A DNA stretch of 14,758 bases from Nitrososphaerales archaeon TH5893 (GCA_014523685.1 JAATVT010000197.1:1-14758), one strand, 5' to 3'; numbered from the stretch's first letter, positions 5,042-13,515 are shown. Notes: generated by a model from the sequence alone, not told the origin. Program-made: numbers and translations.

Positions 5042-7417
5042 ATGAAACACAAAATGGACTCAAAAATCGCGGCGAAGTCATGGAATCCTTCTTTGGAGAA
5101 AGAACTCTTAGGAAAGTTGGAGAGTGAAAATATACACAAATTTATACCTGACTCCGAAAAGGACACATTTGTAATCGATACACCTCCGCCGTATCCCTCT
5201 GGGCGACCTTGGCATATTGGGGCTGCAGCGCATTATGCACAAATAGACATGATCGCACGGTATGCTAGAATGTCAGGTCATAATGTTATGTTTCCAATAG
5301 GAATAGACAGAAATGGGTTACCAGTTGAAATCTACACTGAAAAGAAGCATAAAATTCGGATGCGAATGATGCAGAGAGAAACATTTCTTGATCTTTGCAG
5401 GGTCGCGCTAGACGACCTCGAAGCTGAAATGATTAAGATGATGAAAGAAATGGGCTTGAGTTGTAACTTCAATGAGTACTACCGTACTGACTCTGACGAA
5501 TATAGGTCCTTAACCCAGAGTACTTTTATTGACTTATGGAACCGCAACCTTGTTTATCTTGCAACAAGACCGAACAATTATTGTTCCGAATGTGGAACAA
5601 CAATTGCAGACGCAGAAATCATCTACCAAGATGTACCTACTAAACTCGTCTACATGAATTTTGAGGTTAAAGAAACCTCTGATAAAGTAGTTATAGCATC
5701 TACGAGACCAGAATTATTGTTTGCCTGTCAGGCTATAATTGTAAATCCACAAGATGATCGATACCTACAATTTCATAGAAAACATGTTATGGTCCCACTT
5801 TTCAACAGAGATGTAAAGATCTTGCCGCATCACTCGGCAAAACCAGAGTTTGGTTCTGGTGCGGTGATGGTATGTAGCTATGGTGATCATAATGATGTCC
5901 AAGTAATTCGGGAGTTAGGTTTGAACGAAATTGTTGCCATCAATCAGGATGGAATAACTACGCAGGCTGCTGGTCAGTACTCAAATCTAAAGTTAAAGGA
6001 AGCAAGGTCGAGAATCATTATGGATTTGAATAACGCTGGATTCATAAATAGAGAGGAGAAAATTATGCATAGAACTCCTTTATGTGAACGCAGCAAAACT
6101 CCAGTTGAGATTATACCCATGGAAGATTACTATCTGAAACAGCTAGAATATATTCCCAAACTAAAAGCTCTTACAGATGCAATTAAATTTTATCCTCCAA
6201 TACACAAGCAGATTTTGATTAATTGGCTAAACTCTGTGTCGATTGACTGGCCTATATCAAGACGACGCTATTATGGTACCGAGATTCCTATCTGGTATTG
6301 CAATAAATGTCGAACCCCGAATCTTCCAGATTCTGCAGCTCCTGACAGATATTATAGACCATGGAAGGAAAAACCCCCCTTTAAAAAATGTATAAATTGT
6401 AATTGCACTGAATTTACAGGCGAAGATAGAATATTTGATACATGGATGGATTCAAGCATTACTCCTCTCTTCATTACGAAATACAACAGAGATCCGAAGG
6501 TACACAGATATTTGTATCCAACTGAAATTCGACCACAGGCCAAGGACATCATTAGGACATGGCTCTATTACAGTATGTTACGTTGTTTCCAGCTAACTGA
6601 TAAGTTGCCATGGGCGAGCGCATGGATCATGGGGTACGGGGTGGATGAAAAAGGTGAAAAGATGAGTAAGAGTAAAGGAAATGTTATTGACCCATCTCCG
6701 ATCATACATCAATACGGTGCAGATACTTTTAGATTCTGGTCCGCAAGCGAAGGTAGCCTGGGTCACGATTTTCGATGTTCTGAACAGAAAATAGCTGGTT
6801 CAAAAAACTTTTTGTCAAAATTATGGAATATTGGTAGGTTCATTTCGTCTTTTGATATTCCTTCAGAAGATCCCAAACAACTTTTTACAACTGACCAATG
6901 GATTATCTCTGAACTATCGAGACTTATAGAGGATTGCAAAAAGGGCTATGATGAGTTCAACTTTTTTTTACCATCAAATGCAATTCGTGAGTTTACCAGA
7001 AATCTTTTTGCTTCACACTATATAGAGATGATCAAAGCTCGTGCGTACAACGAAGAAGATTACATGGGTCACAAATCAGCCATATTTACATTGCACAGGT
7101 GTCTATCTACCATACTGTTGCTGCTTGCACCCATTTGTCCCTTTATCACAGAAGAGTTGTGGACAAAAATCTATTCTGTTAAAAGTATTCATTTGCAACG
7201 TATTCCAAAATCAACAGAAGAAGATTTCGGGGAGCTAGCAAAATATACAGCGTTGATAACAGATTTTAATTCGATGGTATGGAACAAGAAAAAAGATACG
7301 ATTCTACAAGAGACTGGAAAACCGCTTTCACTAAAGGATCCTATCCGCATGTCTGTACCGGCAGGTTTGGGACTTTTCAAAAATGATCTTCAGATGATGC
7401 ACAATTTATCTGAGTAG
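5042..7417 (+). CDS. valS: valyl-tRNA synthetase
   Basis: Charges tRNA-Val with valine in the cytoplasm; class I enzyme of 791 residues, normal for archaea. The Rossmann start has the HIGH-equivalent HIGA (58-61) in PSGRPWHIGAAAHY, then GIDRNGLPVE. Zinc knuckles are at CSEC (181-184; CSECGTTIADAEI is typical of archaeal ValRS and separates it from IleRS) and CNKC/CINC (420-423, 450-453). The CP1 editing domain, which hydrolyses Thr-tRNA-Val, holds STRPELL near 220. The catalytic loop is KMSKS (540-544), followed by QYGADTFRFW and KLWNIGRF, then the helical anticodon-binding domain. The annotated start is the first ATG (5042); the fifth codon is also ATG (5054), giving MDSKIAAKSWNP, and the TATA position favours it. 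No damage is visible. Confidence 0.95.
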   Translation: MKHKMDSKIAAKSWNPSLEKELLGKLESENIHKFIPDSEKDTFVIDTPPPYPSGRPWHIGAAAHYAQIDMIARYARMSGHNVMFPIGIDRNGLPVEIYTEKKHKIRMRMMQRETFLDLCRVALDDLEAEMIKMMKEMGLSCNFNEYYRTDSDEYRSLTQSTFIDLWNRNLVYLATRPNNYCSECGTTIADAEIIYQDVPTKLVYMNFEVKETSDKVVIASTRPELLFACQAIIVNPQDDRYLQFHRKHVMVPLFNRDVKILPHHSAKPEFGSGAVMVCSYGDHNDVQVIRELGLNEIVAINQDGITTQAAGQYSNLKLKEARSRIIMDLNNAGFINREEKIMHRTPLCERSKTPVEIIPMEDYYLKQLEYIPKLKALTDAIKFYPPIHKQILINWLNSVSIDWPISRRRYYGTEIPIWYCNKCRTPNLPDSAAPDRYYRPWKEKPPFKKCINCNCTEFTGEDRIFDTWMDSSITPLFITKYNRDPKVHRYLYPTEIRPQAKDIIRTWLYYSMLRCFQLTDKLPWASAWIMGYGVDEKGEKMSKSKGNVIDPSPIIHQYGADTFRFWSASEGSLGHDFRCSEQKIAGSKNFLSKLWNIGRFISSFDIPSEDPKQLFTTDQWIISELSRLIEDCKKGYDEFNFFLPSNAIREFTRNLFASHYIEMIKARAYNEEDYMGHKSAIFTLHRCLSTILLLLAPICPFITEELWTKIYSVKSIHLQRIPKSTEEDFGELAKYTALITDFNSMVWNKKKDTILQETGKPLSLKDPIRMSVPAGLGLFKNDLQMMHNLSE

Positions 7418-7600
7418 TATATCACAGTAAAGCTTGTTCCTACAAGATTTCGATATGGTTGGCACGACAACTTTAATGAAGTTGATATGGATAACAGTCG
7501 ACACATTTTATTACTATTCATGTATGCGTTGACTATGTATTGGACACCTCAAATTACTGCATATTTCATAATAAGATAGCTTTGAAAAAAATATTCATAC

Positions 7601-7609
7601 AGATAAAAT
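7601..7609 (+). promoter_or_regulatory. TATA-like box for the 63-residue protein gene
   Basis: AGATAAAAT centred about 27 bases upstream of ATG 7632, matching a leaderless archaeal promoter. It makes independent transcription from valS likely. Confidence 0.4.
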
Positions 7610-7631
7610 ACGAAATATTGAATACAGCAGC

Positions 7632-7823
7632 ATGGTGCGTTCTTTTGTTATCTCCAACGGAGACAGAACTCGACGTATGGCTTCGATAATAAATACCAGA
7701 CAAAATGGACTATGTTATTCTTGTCGAAGGAAAATTGAAGAGGATGATATTATTGTCAGCCATGGTCACATGAGTAGGCACTATTATCATAAGAGATGTG
7801 CTCAAAAGCTCCATATAATATAA
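7632..7823 (+). CDS. small zinc-finger-like protein, 63 residues
   Basis: ATG 7632 with a TATA-like box 27 bases ahead. The C-terminal two thirds carry a CxxC...HxxC arrangement: CYSC (residues 28-31), an acidic turn (KIEEDDIIVSHGHMS), then HYYHKRC. This is the layout of half-LIM or TRASH/treble-clef fingers in short archaeal proteins. The N-terminus is basic (MVRSFVISNGDRTRRM), as in nucleic-acid binders. An alternative start is ATG at residue 16 (7677), which would keep the finger whole. The gene lies 214 bases after valS and converges with the threonine dehydratase gene. Precise role unknown. Confidence 0.72.
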   Translation: MVRSFVISNGDRTRRMASIINTRQNGLCYSCRRKIEEDDIIVSHGHMSRHYYHKRCAQKLHII

Positions 7824-8004
7824 AACATTTGAGGGTATGCTATGCACATGGATTCCGAAAGGCGGCTAAGAAAGGTATGTTTCCTAAACATTGATAAAAA
7901 TATGGTTTCTGTTTGGCGGATAGTAATGCTTGTTTTTTAGGTTTTAAGCAATGGGAAACCAGATATGTGCAAGAATATCTAAAGCCGAAGAATATTTAGA
8001 GATC

Positions 8005-9258
8005 TTAGTTTACAACTCTAAATTCCAGCTTTTTCCTTTTAAGAAATTCTATGAGGAGGTGTGCGTGTTTTTCATTTTCCATTTCAAGGCTAAGATAGAC
8101 CCCGGCAGTTCCAGCTGCGATATCAGAGCTTAGTCTATCATGTACTACTTCCACGATGTTAACACTCAGGTCGGCGATACCATCTACCACGGTTTTTAAA
8201 GCTCCCGGTTTATCTGGTAACTGGATAAAAATTTTGAGCATTCTGCCCATCTGCATAAGACCCTTTGCAACTACCTGTCCGAGCAAATACATATCAATAT
8301 TACCACCCGTTAATACTGATACAGTCTTCCTGTCTTTTCGGCCATGACCGTTGGACAGTAAATATGCAAGACTCGCCGCTCCTGCTGGTTCCACAACCAT
8401 TTTGGCTCTTTCCATTAACAAGAACATTGTCTTCACTATGGAGGAATCATCTACGGTCATTATGTCGTCAAGATACTTAGTAGCAATTTCGAATGTTAAC
8501 TTTCCTGGTGCCTTTACAGATATGCCATCTGCAATAGTATAACCCGAATTTGTGGTCGTCAAGTAACCTTTTTCTAGTGATTCTTTCATCGCAGGAAATG
8601 CCTTAGATTCTACGCCTATGATTTTTACGTTCGGTTTCTTTGATTTAATTGCGATTGCCGTGCCGGCTGCTAGACCACCGCCCCCGACCGGTAAATAAAC
8701 TTCGTCGACATCGGGTAAATCCTCCATTAACTCCAATCCGAGGGTTCCTTGACCAGATATAATTTGTGGATCATCAAAGGCATGTATGATAGTACGGCCT
8801 TCCTCTTTCGCGAGTTCTTGCGTAGCAATCCAACATTCATCATAATCAGATCCTCTTAATACAACCTTCGCATCATAGGATCTTGTAGCTGCAACTTTGG
8901 CGGGCGATGCGTTATGCGGCATTACAATTGTACACGATATGCCTTTTTTTGACGCAGCATATGCGACACCTTGCGCATGATTTCCTGCTGACGCAGCAAT
9001 TACTCCATATCTGCATTGTTCTTTTGATAACATGTTTAATTTGACGAATGCACCACGCACTTTAAATGAACCAGTTCTTTGCAGGAATTCTAATTTTAGA
9101 AATAGATTGGTTCCTGTAAGTTTAGAGAACGTATCCGATGGTTGCAAAGGCGTCTTTCTTATTGGAGTTCCTTCTAACAAATTCCTTGCATTGAATATGT
9201 CATCGATAGTGGGCAAAGTAGAACTCACATTTGAATTCTGTACGCCTTTGTTACCCAT
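8005..9258 (-). CDS. ilvA: threonine dehydratase (threonine ammonia-lyase) with ACT domain
   Basis: A PLP enzyme of fold type II that deaminates threonine to 2-oxobutanoate and ammonia; the first step of isoleucine synthesis from threonine, or catabolic. Of 417 residues from ATG 9258: PLP-lysine motif GSFKVRGAF (Lys66), substrate loop ASAGNHAQG, phosphate-binding GGGGLAAGT, then a single C-terminal ACT domain (IFIQLPDKPGALKTVV onward) of about 75 residues. One ACT-like domain and this length match the short archaeal/catabolic-type enzymes, not the long E. coli IlvA with two regulatory ACT-like domains, so isoleucine feedback cannot be assumed. A TTG three codons upstream (9267) is an alternative start; the TATA-like ATTATAAT (9290-9297) fits either. 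The gene stands alone. Confidence 0.95.
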   Translation of the reverse strand: MGNKGVQNSNVSSTLPTIDDIFNARNLLEGTPIRKTPLQPSDTFSKLTGTNLFLKLEFLQRTGSFKVRGAFVKLNMLSKEQCRYGVIAASAGNHAQGVAYAASKKGISCTIVMPHNASPAKVAATRSYDAKVVLRGSDYDECWIATQELAKEEGRTIIHAFDDPQIISGQGTLGLELMEDLPDVDEVYLPVGGGGLAAGTAIAIKSKKPNVKIIGVESKAFPAMKESLEKGYLTTTNSGYTIADGISVKAPGKLTFEIATKYLDDIMTVDDSSIVKTMFLLMERAKMVVEPAGAASLAYLLSNGHGRKDRKTVSVLTGGNIDMYLLGQVVAKGLMQMGRMLKIFIQLPDKPGALKTVVDGIADLSVNIVEVVHDRLSSDIAAGTAGVYLSLEMENEKHAHLLIEFLKRKKLEFRVVN

Positions 9259-9289
9259 TGTAATCAATAATGCATGATATTACGCCATA

Positions 9290-9297
9290 ATTATAAT
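9290..9297 (-). promoter_or_regulatory. TATA-like box for the threonine dehydratase gene
   Basis: ATTATAAT on an AT-rich background, about 26 bases before TTG 9267 and 35 before ATG 9258. The transcript would begin at or just ahead of the start codon. Confidence 0.45.
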
Positions 9298-9497
9298 TTT
9301 AGTTTGGAATTGTGACCATGGCCTATCTTCATAGTATCTTAGACATCAATCGTGTCCCTCATTCAATCATAGTGTGTGGTACGGATCGCTGGAAATGTGC
9401 AAGGGGATTTGTGTGAAATTCATATATTTAACAAATCACTAGTGATATACAATCCAAGTCGTATTGTGTATTTTGCTAGTAACACATGTAGATTAAA

Positions 9498-9773
9498 TTG
9501 CTCTCACTCATTTTTAGAACGGCAAGATTGGATGACATGATTGATACAATCGTAACAGGTTTATTTTCCATGACAAGACGTAGGATATCAGCAATTACAG
9601 GCCTGAACGAGTACATTCGAGTATTGAAGTCTTCATTTCCATCTTTACAATTTACAATTTGTTGGATTTCTAGAGGATTAGGAAAACTACCAGATTTACA
9701 AAAAAATATATCACAAACATTCTATTGCTTTCGTGTTGTATTATCTGGACTATACATGGCGGTCAAGCTTTAA
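9498..9773 (+). CDS. possible hypothetical protein, 91 residues
   Basis: An open plus-strand frame from TTG 9498 (alternative ATG 9537) to TAA. The product is basic, with hydrophobic stretches (IDTIVTGLFSM, FTICWISRGLG, CFRVVLSGLYMAVKL) and no clear domain. A weak AT element (GTATTTTG, about 9467-9474) lies some 27 bases ahead of the TTG. Codon use is AT-rich at third positions like the neighbours, which mildly supports coding, but nothing is recognised and the opposite strand offers no alternative gene. It may be a remnant. It converges on the gene at 9864-10730, separated by a GC-rich hairpin. Confidence 0.4.
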   Translation: MLSLIFRTARLDDMIDTIVTGLFSMTRRRISAITGLNEYIRVLKSSFPSLQFTICWISRGLGKLPDLQKNISQTFYCFRVVLSGLYMAVKL

Positions 9774-9835
9774 TATTGATATATTAACCTGAATCCACTT
9801 AGCACAGATAAAAATACGTTAATGTCCGAGACTTG

Positions 9836-9852
9836 GGGTGTCTATTACACCC
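9836..9852. terminator. GC-rich hairpin between convergent genes
   Basis: GGGTGT (9836-9841), 5-base loop, ACACCC (9847-9852); two more T-A pairs follow after one mismatch. On the plus strand it is followed by AAAATGAT, and on the minus strand, about 27 bases beyond the stem, by a T run (TATTTTT at 9810-9816). Its place 12 bases past the stop codon of the minus-strand gene and about 60 past the plus-strand ORF suggests a two-way terminator. Confidence 0.45.
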
Positions 9853-9863
9853 AAAATGATAAC

Positions 9864-10730
9864 CTATATGATAGTAGTTTTGGTTAATCTAATCGCTAAT
9901 TCATTGAGTACATTAGAAATGTGGTTGGCATGTTCCTCTGTCACCCTCTCCGTGTTAACGTAGGGATCTCCTCTTGCCATTTTCTGATTCCTTATAGTTT
10001 CAATATCAAAATATGTCACCAGTCCTTCTTCTCCCTGCATCATTCTATTGTAGTCAATGAGTACAGGGGAAATCTGGTATAATTCTATCAAGAGATTGTT
10101 TAGCTCAGCGTACAGTTGATTCTTACTTATGCGCATTTGTTCGAATTCAGGGAGTTGTTCTTCTAAACTCTGAGCCTTTCGCTCCAGACCACGAACTAAC
10201 TCTTGATCATCAAACAGTTTTGTAAACAAATCTTCAAATTCTAACTCAGAATAACCAAGTTTCTGTAGCTCATGTAGCACCATAGTGTTCCCCTTTTCGG
10301 CTAATGATGAAAAGATATTTGCCGCTTTTTCAGCTATCTGAGACAATTCTTTTTGAATCTCAATAACTCGTTTGTTTACTCTATAATAAGGGAGAGCGTG
10401 AAATTGTATTCCAAAATACCCGTAGATGCGGTACTTGTTAATATATTGGCTGATTTGAAAGTATATACGATGAAGGTCATCAGTATTTGATTTTGATATC
10501 CCAGTACTCACCCATCCATCTAAGGAGTCAATTAGTTTTTCATAATACACAATAATTTTAGATAATTCGAACGTGGTAGACTGAGAAATGCTTCCATCCC
10601 CAAGCATAACAGGCACCTCACTTTTTTCAAGATAAAGTTTTGCACCCTCAAGATATGCATCTTGTATATGATTAAAGGCTGAATTTACCTCGTTGGAAAA
10701 ATAATCATCAGCTTTGAATGGAATTCTCAT
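9864..10730 (-). CDS. hypothetical coiled-coil protein, 288 residues
   Basis: Not recognised. ATG 10730. The protein is soluble and mostly helical. It begins MRIPFKADDYFSNEVN, has an aromatic middle (YINKYRIYGYFGIQFHALPYY), then helices with heptad-like hydrophobic spacing (VIEIQKELSQIAEKAANIFS; LVRGLERKAQSLEEQLPEFE) typical of a coiled coil over about residues 120-235. The end (HANHISNVLNELAIRLTKTT) is again helical. There is no signal peptide, Cys pair or ATPase motif. An AT-rich TATTTAATT at 10762-10770 could be its promoter with a leader of about 10 bases. It is the last minus-strand gene before the hairpin at 9836. A structural or scaffold role is only a guess from the coiled coil. Confidence 0.88.
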   Translation of the reverse strand: MRIPFKADDYFSNEVNSAFNHIQDAYLEGAKLYLEKSEVPVMLGDGSISQSTTFELSKIIVYYEKLIDSLDGWVSTGISKSNTDDLHRIYFQISQYINKYRIYGYFGIQFHALPYYRVNKRVIEIQKELSQIAEKAANIFSSLAEKGNTMVLHELQKLGYSELEFEDLFTKLFDDQELVRGLERKAQSLEEQLPEFEQMRISKNQLYAELNNLLIELYQISPVLIDYNRMMQGEEGLVTYFDIETIRNQKMARGDPYVNTERVTEEHANHISNVLNELAIRLTKTTII

Positions 10731-10959
10731 AATGACTTTATATTCTGGTGAGATGATTATGTATTTAATTCATTGGTATAATTTTTTAGAGTGTGGTAGC
10801 ATAGGCAATTAATTGGTTTGATAGTCCTTCAAACCTTGACCTCACATTACATACATCATGTTCAATCGTAGTAGGTTAGTTTGTTGTTGAATCGGAAACG
10901 CAATCAGATACGAACAGCTGTAATTGGAGCTTCTCGTTAACCTTCTCCACTAAATGTTG

Positions 10960-11661
10960 CTAACAAGTTATACTATCATGTTGTGGATAATCTGGAACGG
11001 CATGCTCATCATTATTGGCTCCTAGCTTCCATTGGTTAGCTGCGGTCACGGCATAGATTTCACATTCAGAAACAGTCGCTGTGCCATCGTTTACCATTTC
11101 CGCCATAAGGTTACCATCAAAATTCGCATGTCCCAGTCCAAGAGCATGTCCCATTTCGTGTTTTGCAACTTGTCCTATTATAGCAGTATCAAATTGGTAT
11201 TCTTGTACTCCCTTGAAAACAGTTATTTGTGCTTTAGCCAAAAAACCATATGAATCGGATATGGTTATGGTTTGTCCTGCTATTTCTTCTTCTTCGTTAT
11301 TGTCGTCGAATTCAATCGTTATATCAGACGATCTCTTGCTTGAACCTTCCTCTAGTTCCAGATATTCTATCTTCGTATCCCACTCTTGTACTGCGTTTTT
11401 GACTGCCTGCTGCTCTCTTTCTGACGAGTCTTCATCGTCAATATGGTACGTTAGGGTCCCATCTTCCAAGGCCAGACCCCAGGCACAGCATATTTGAATG
11501 GAGTCTTCTTCCTCGAAGTCCTCATTGTCATCGTCATCCTCATTATCATCGTCTGAACTCGCATCTGCTGAAGACAATGGAGCAAATGAACTAGAGGCTA
11601 CAGTTGGTAACGATATCCCTATCAGTGTAATGAATAAGATATACAGTACTTGTCTGCACAA
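10960..11661 (-). CDS. secreted matrixin-like zinc metalloprotease
   Basis: A probable extracellular zinc endopeptidase of the metzincin clan (M10A/matrixin-like), 233 residues. It starts with a Sec signal peptide (VLYILFITLIGISLPTVASS), then a very acidic low-complexity linker (residues 36-53, runs of D, E and N). The catalytic helix is HEMGHALGLGH (168-178): His168, His172 and His178 bind zinc and Glu169 is the base. A Met-turn follows at NLMAEM (Met186). Family members usually have a pro-segment; none is evident unless the acidic stretch serves. CC (58-59) and later Cys in SECE and SITC may form disulfides. The only start is TTG 11661; the TATA-like TATAAGTA near 11690-11697 fits. It is transcribed away from another secreted protein gene across 412 bases. 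Confidence 0.92.
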   Translation of the reverse strand: MCRQVLYILFITLIGISLPTVASSSFAPLSSADASSDDDNEDDDDNEDFEEEDSIQICCAWGLALEDGTLTYHIDDEDSSEREQQAVKNAVQEWDTKIEYLELEEGSSKRSSDITIEFDDNNEEEEIAGQTITISDSYGFLAKAQITVFKGVQEYQFDTAIIGQVAKHEMGHALGLGHANFDGNLMAEMVNDGTATVSECEIYAVTAANQWKLGANNDEHAVPDYPQHDSITC

Positions 11662-11940
11662 AGTTTAGTATATTATATATTCAGTCTTACTTATATGAGA
11701 TTGTTGTTTACAATCTCGTAGAAAACTGTATTTTAATATTTTTAAGATTATTATGAAACATTTGGCTCCATCAAACATCTAGATATTGAATTGAATAAGC
11801 GAAGTAAATAACATAATTGGTAGACTTAACGTATGTACGACATAAACCATTTCTAGAGATTAAATTTTCGAGTCTCAGTACAGGTCTATGACTGTAATTG
11901 TATAATTAAATAGAGTGATTTTATTACTGAAAAATTGTTT

Positions 11941-11961
11941 AGTAGAAATAATTGTTCTACT
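11941..11961. repeat. 7-base-pair inverted repeat in the divergent region
   Basis: AGTAGAA (11941-11947), 7-base spacer, TTCTACT (11955-11961), about 113 bases ahead of ATG 12074. As DNA it could be an operator for a dimeric regulator; as RNA it would be a short hairpin, but it probably lies upstream of the transcription start. Confidence 0.4.
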
Positions 11962-12044
11962 CTTATAGAGTACGATAGTAGCAATATTAATGATATTTAT
12001 GTAACGTATTTATGAATTAAGAATAATAGAATTCTTACGAATTG

Positions 12045-12056
12045 CTTTAATAAAAT
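12045..12056 (+). promoter_or_regulatory. TATA-like box for the secreted protein gene at 12074
   Basis: CTTTAATAAAAT centred about 23 bases before ATG 12074, consistent with a leaderless transcript. Confidence 0.4.
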
Positions 12057-12073
12057 GGCATTGGCATTGTCAT

Positions 12074-12568
12074 ATGACCAGATCCAATAATAAGTCGAAG
12101 ATTGTTGCTGTTGTGATTTTCACAGTAACGATGACAATCGCCACTAATGGTTTGTATAGCCCCGGGCAGGCGGTAGGACAACAAAATTATGGAGAACCAG
12201 AAATACCACAAGCTACTTGCAATTATTCTGGTCAAAAATACTACCTGACTCCTCATTTATATAACGATGGAGAAAAATCAAGTAGGATTGATTTTCCAGA
12301 ATTACCAGATGATCATATGCCTGATATGATAGTAAAAGAAGGTGACGAACTAACCATGGAGTTTGATGGCAAGAAGCCTATCGAAATAGAAGCACTTCTT
12401 GTAGATTATGACGCTGATATCACCGAGACCTACCCGCTTGAAAAAATAGATGAAAATACTTTTAAGGCTACAGAAGCTGGTATTAAGACATTAGAGGTAA
12501 TTGCAACCTTTCCAGGTAATGAACACGTATCATATACTACACTAGTTGATATAGAAGACAAGACATAA
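12074..12568 (+). CDS. secreted protein of unknown function, probably beta-sandwich
   Basis: 164 residues from ATG 12074. The start is a Sec signal peptide: basic MTRSNNKSK, a hydrophobic core (IVAVVIFTVTMTIA), then small/polar residues with likely cleavage near GQAVGQQN. The mature part begins PEIPQATCNYSGQKYYL and runs into an acidic domain of alternating strands (MIVKEGDELTMEFDGKKP, IEIEALLVDYDADIT, NTFKATEAGIKTLEVIATFP) that reads like an immunoglobulin-like or other beta sandwich. No catalytic motif or C-terminal anchor is seen, so it may be released or bound to the surface. A T-rich tract (CTTACTTTTTCTTTT, about 12577-12591) just past the stop is a likely archaeal terminator. It is divergent from the secreted protease; a partner, substrate or inhibitor role is inference only. 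Confidence 0.85.
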   Translation: MTRSNNKSKIVAVVIFTVTMTIATNGLYSPGQAVGQQNYGEPEIPQATCNYSGQKYYLTPHLYNDGEKSSRIDFPELPDDHMPDMIVKEGDELTMEFDGKKPIEIEALLVDYDADITETYPLEKIDENTFKATEAGIKTLEVIATFPGNEHVSYTTLVDIEDKT

Positions 12569-12771
12569 AGGCACCTTACTTTTTCTTTTCCAGGCCTAGA
12601 ACATGTAGAAAACAATCATAGTTTATTCTGTGACGTGCACACCATCCCCTTTATGACATATTGATGTCTTGAAATAGTTTACTGTTTAGAGCAAGTGTGA
12701 ACTTCGGACGAAAAATATTTGCCATCATCATAGGTGTCAATGTTCATCGTGATCAGATCAAATTTTCATGG

Positions 12772-13383
12772 CTAGCGTGCGATAGCAGTGTTTTCCAGAG
12801 TCACAAATCTATAATGACTATCCTTGGAGACTATATTGAAGCGGTCATTAAAATAAATGTAAGGAAGCTCATTGTAAATATGTTTATCCATCACCTCGTG
12901 GACCGAGTCAAAGTATTCCGTTCTCTTTCTTCCTTTCATTCTCAAAACCTCATGGGTTAGGACGTGAGAAATGTTTGCACAATTGGCATCAGCCAAGAAC
13001 TTAATACGTTCACCTTCTAAAAGAGTAGATGTTTCTTGTGGTCTTTTCCACTGGACCATTCCGAAGTTTTCCGATGAATAGGCTTCTGTTGTACAATCAG
13101 TCCAAAGCGGCTTAAAATAAGTTAAATAAAAATGATAAGTGGATTTACCTCTCTCCTTGTGATCCCTTTGAAGGTAACCAATTGACATTCTATCAAACAA
13201 CTTTCCCGGAACTACAGGTAAAATATCGGCCTCAACAATAAAGTCCATCTCAAAATATCGTTTAATCCACCAATGATAAAATCGAGATAGAGAGTAAACA
13301 TAATCCCAATCCTCATCTTGTCTTTGTCGCCATTCTTGTTCCTTTGTTACGTATATGAAGAATAGCTTAGCACTTTTTTGCAT
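12772..13383 (-). CDS. putative zincin-like metallopeptidase with HExxR motif
   Basis: 203 residues from ATG 13383, with a TATA-like TGTTATACTT (13399-13408) about 20 bases ahead. No signal peptide, so cytoplasmic. The N-terminal half is rich in aromatics (FYHWWIKRYFEMDFIVEAD, VVPGKLFDRMS, STYHFYLTYFKPLWTDC). The C-terminal half has ISHVLTHEVLRMKG, then FDSVHEVMDKHI. The HExx start (His144, Glu145) with following His162 and His168 looks like a zincin metal site, but the second His of HExxH is Arg148. It is either a family with its own metal ligands or an inactive relative. The context around the motif (helix, G, then DxVH...H) is why I prefer metallopeptidase-like to chance. I am sure it is a gene and unsure of its activity. 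Confidence 0.88.
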   Translation of the reverse strand: MQKSAKLFFIYVTKEQEWRQRQDEDWDYVYSLSRFYHWWIKRYFEMDFIVEADILPVVPGKLFDRMSIGYLQRDHKERGKSTYHFYLTYFKPLWTDCTTEAYSSENFGMVQWKRPQETSTLLEGERIKFLADANCANISHVLTHEVLRMKGRKRTEYFDSVHEVMDKHIYNELPYIYFNDRFNIVSKDSHYRFVTLENTAIAR

Positions 13384-13515
13384 CCAGACGTCTTTACAAA
13401 GTATAACATCTATATCTATCTATTTTTATCGCATTGAAGTTAATAAGCGAACTTTGACGCACCCAAAAGTAAGATCCGAAATTGGTTTAATCAACAGATT
13501 TGATTCGGGAATTTA

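Larger units (their letters stand above)
11662..12073. other. 412-base divergent control region between two secreted-protein genes
   Basis: No ORF looks coding. It is very AT-rich and holds a perfect 7-base-pair hairpin, AGTAGAA (11941-11947) with TTCTACT (11955-11961), and AT elements near both gene starts. Most of the middle (11700-11930) shows nothing I can name. Confidence 0.4.

Noticed and set aside
8156..9277. Several plus-strand ORFs of 63-81 residues
   Set aside because: All are antisense shadows of the threonine dehydratase gene.
11081..11497. 138-residue plus-strand ORF, Ser/Cys-rich
   Set aside because: Exact shadow of the secreted protease on the minus strand; its Ser-rich runs are the reverse complement of the D/E-rich codons.
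12697..12960. 87-residue plus-strand ORF
   Set aside because: Mostly antisense to the end of the zincin-like gene; no motif and no promoter.
13411..13429. TATC-rich short tandem tract ahead of the zincin-like gene
   Set aside because: Only a few imperfect units; no sign of a true microsatellite or phase-variable switch in a coding frame.
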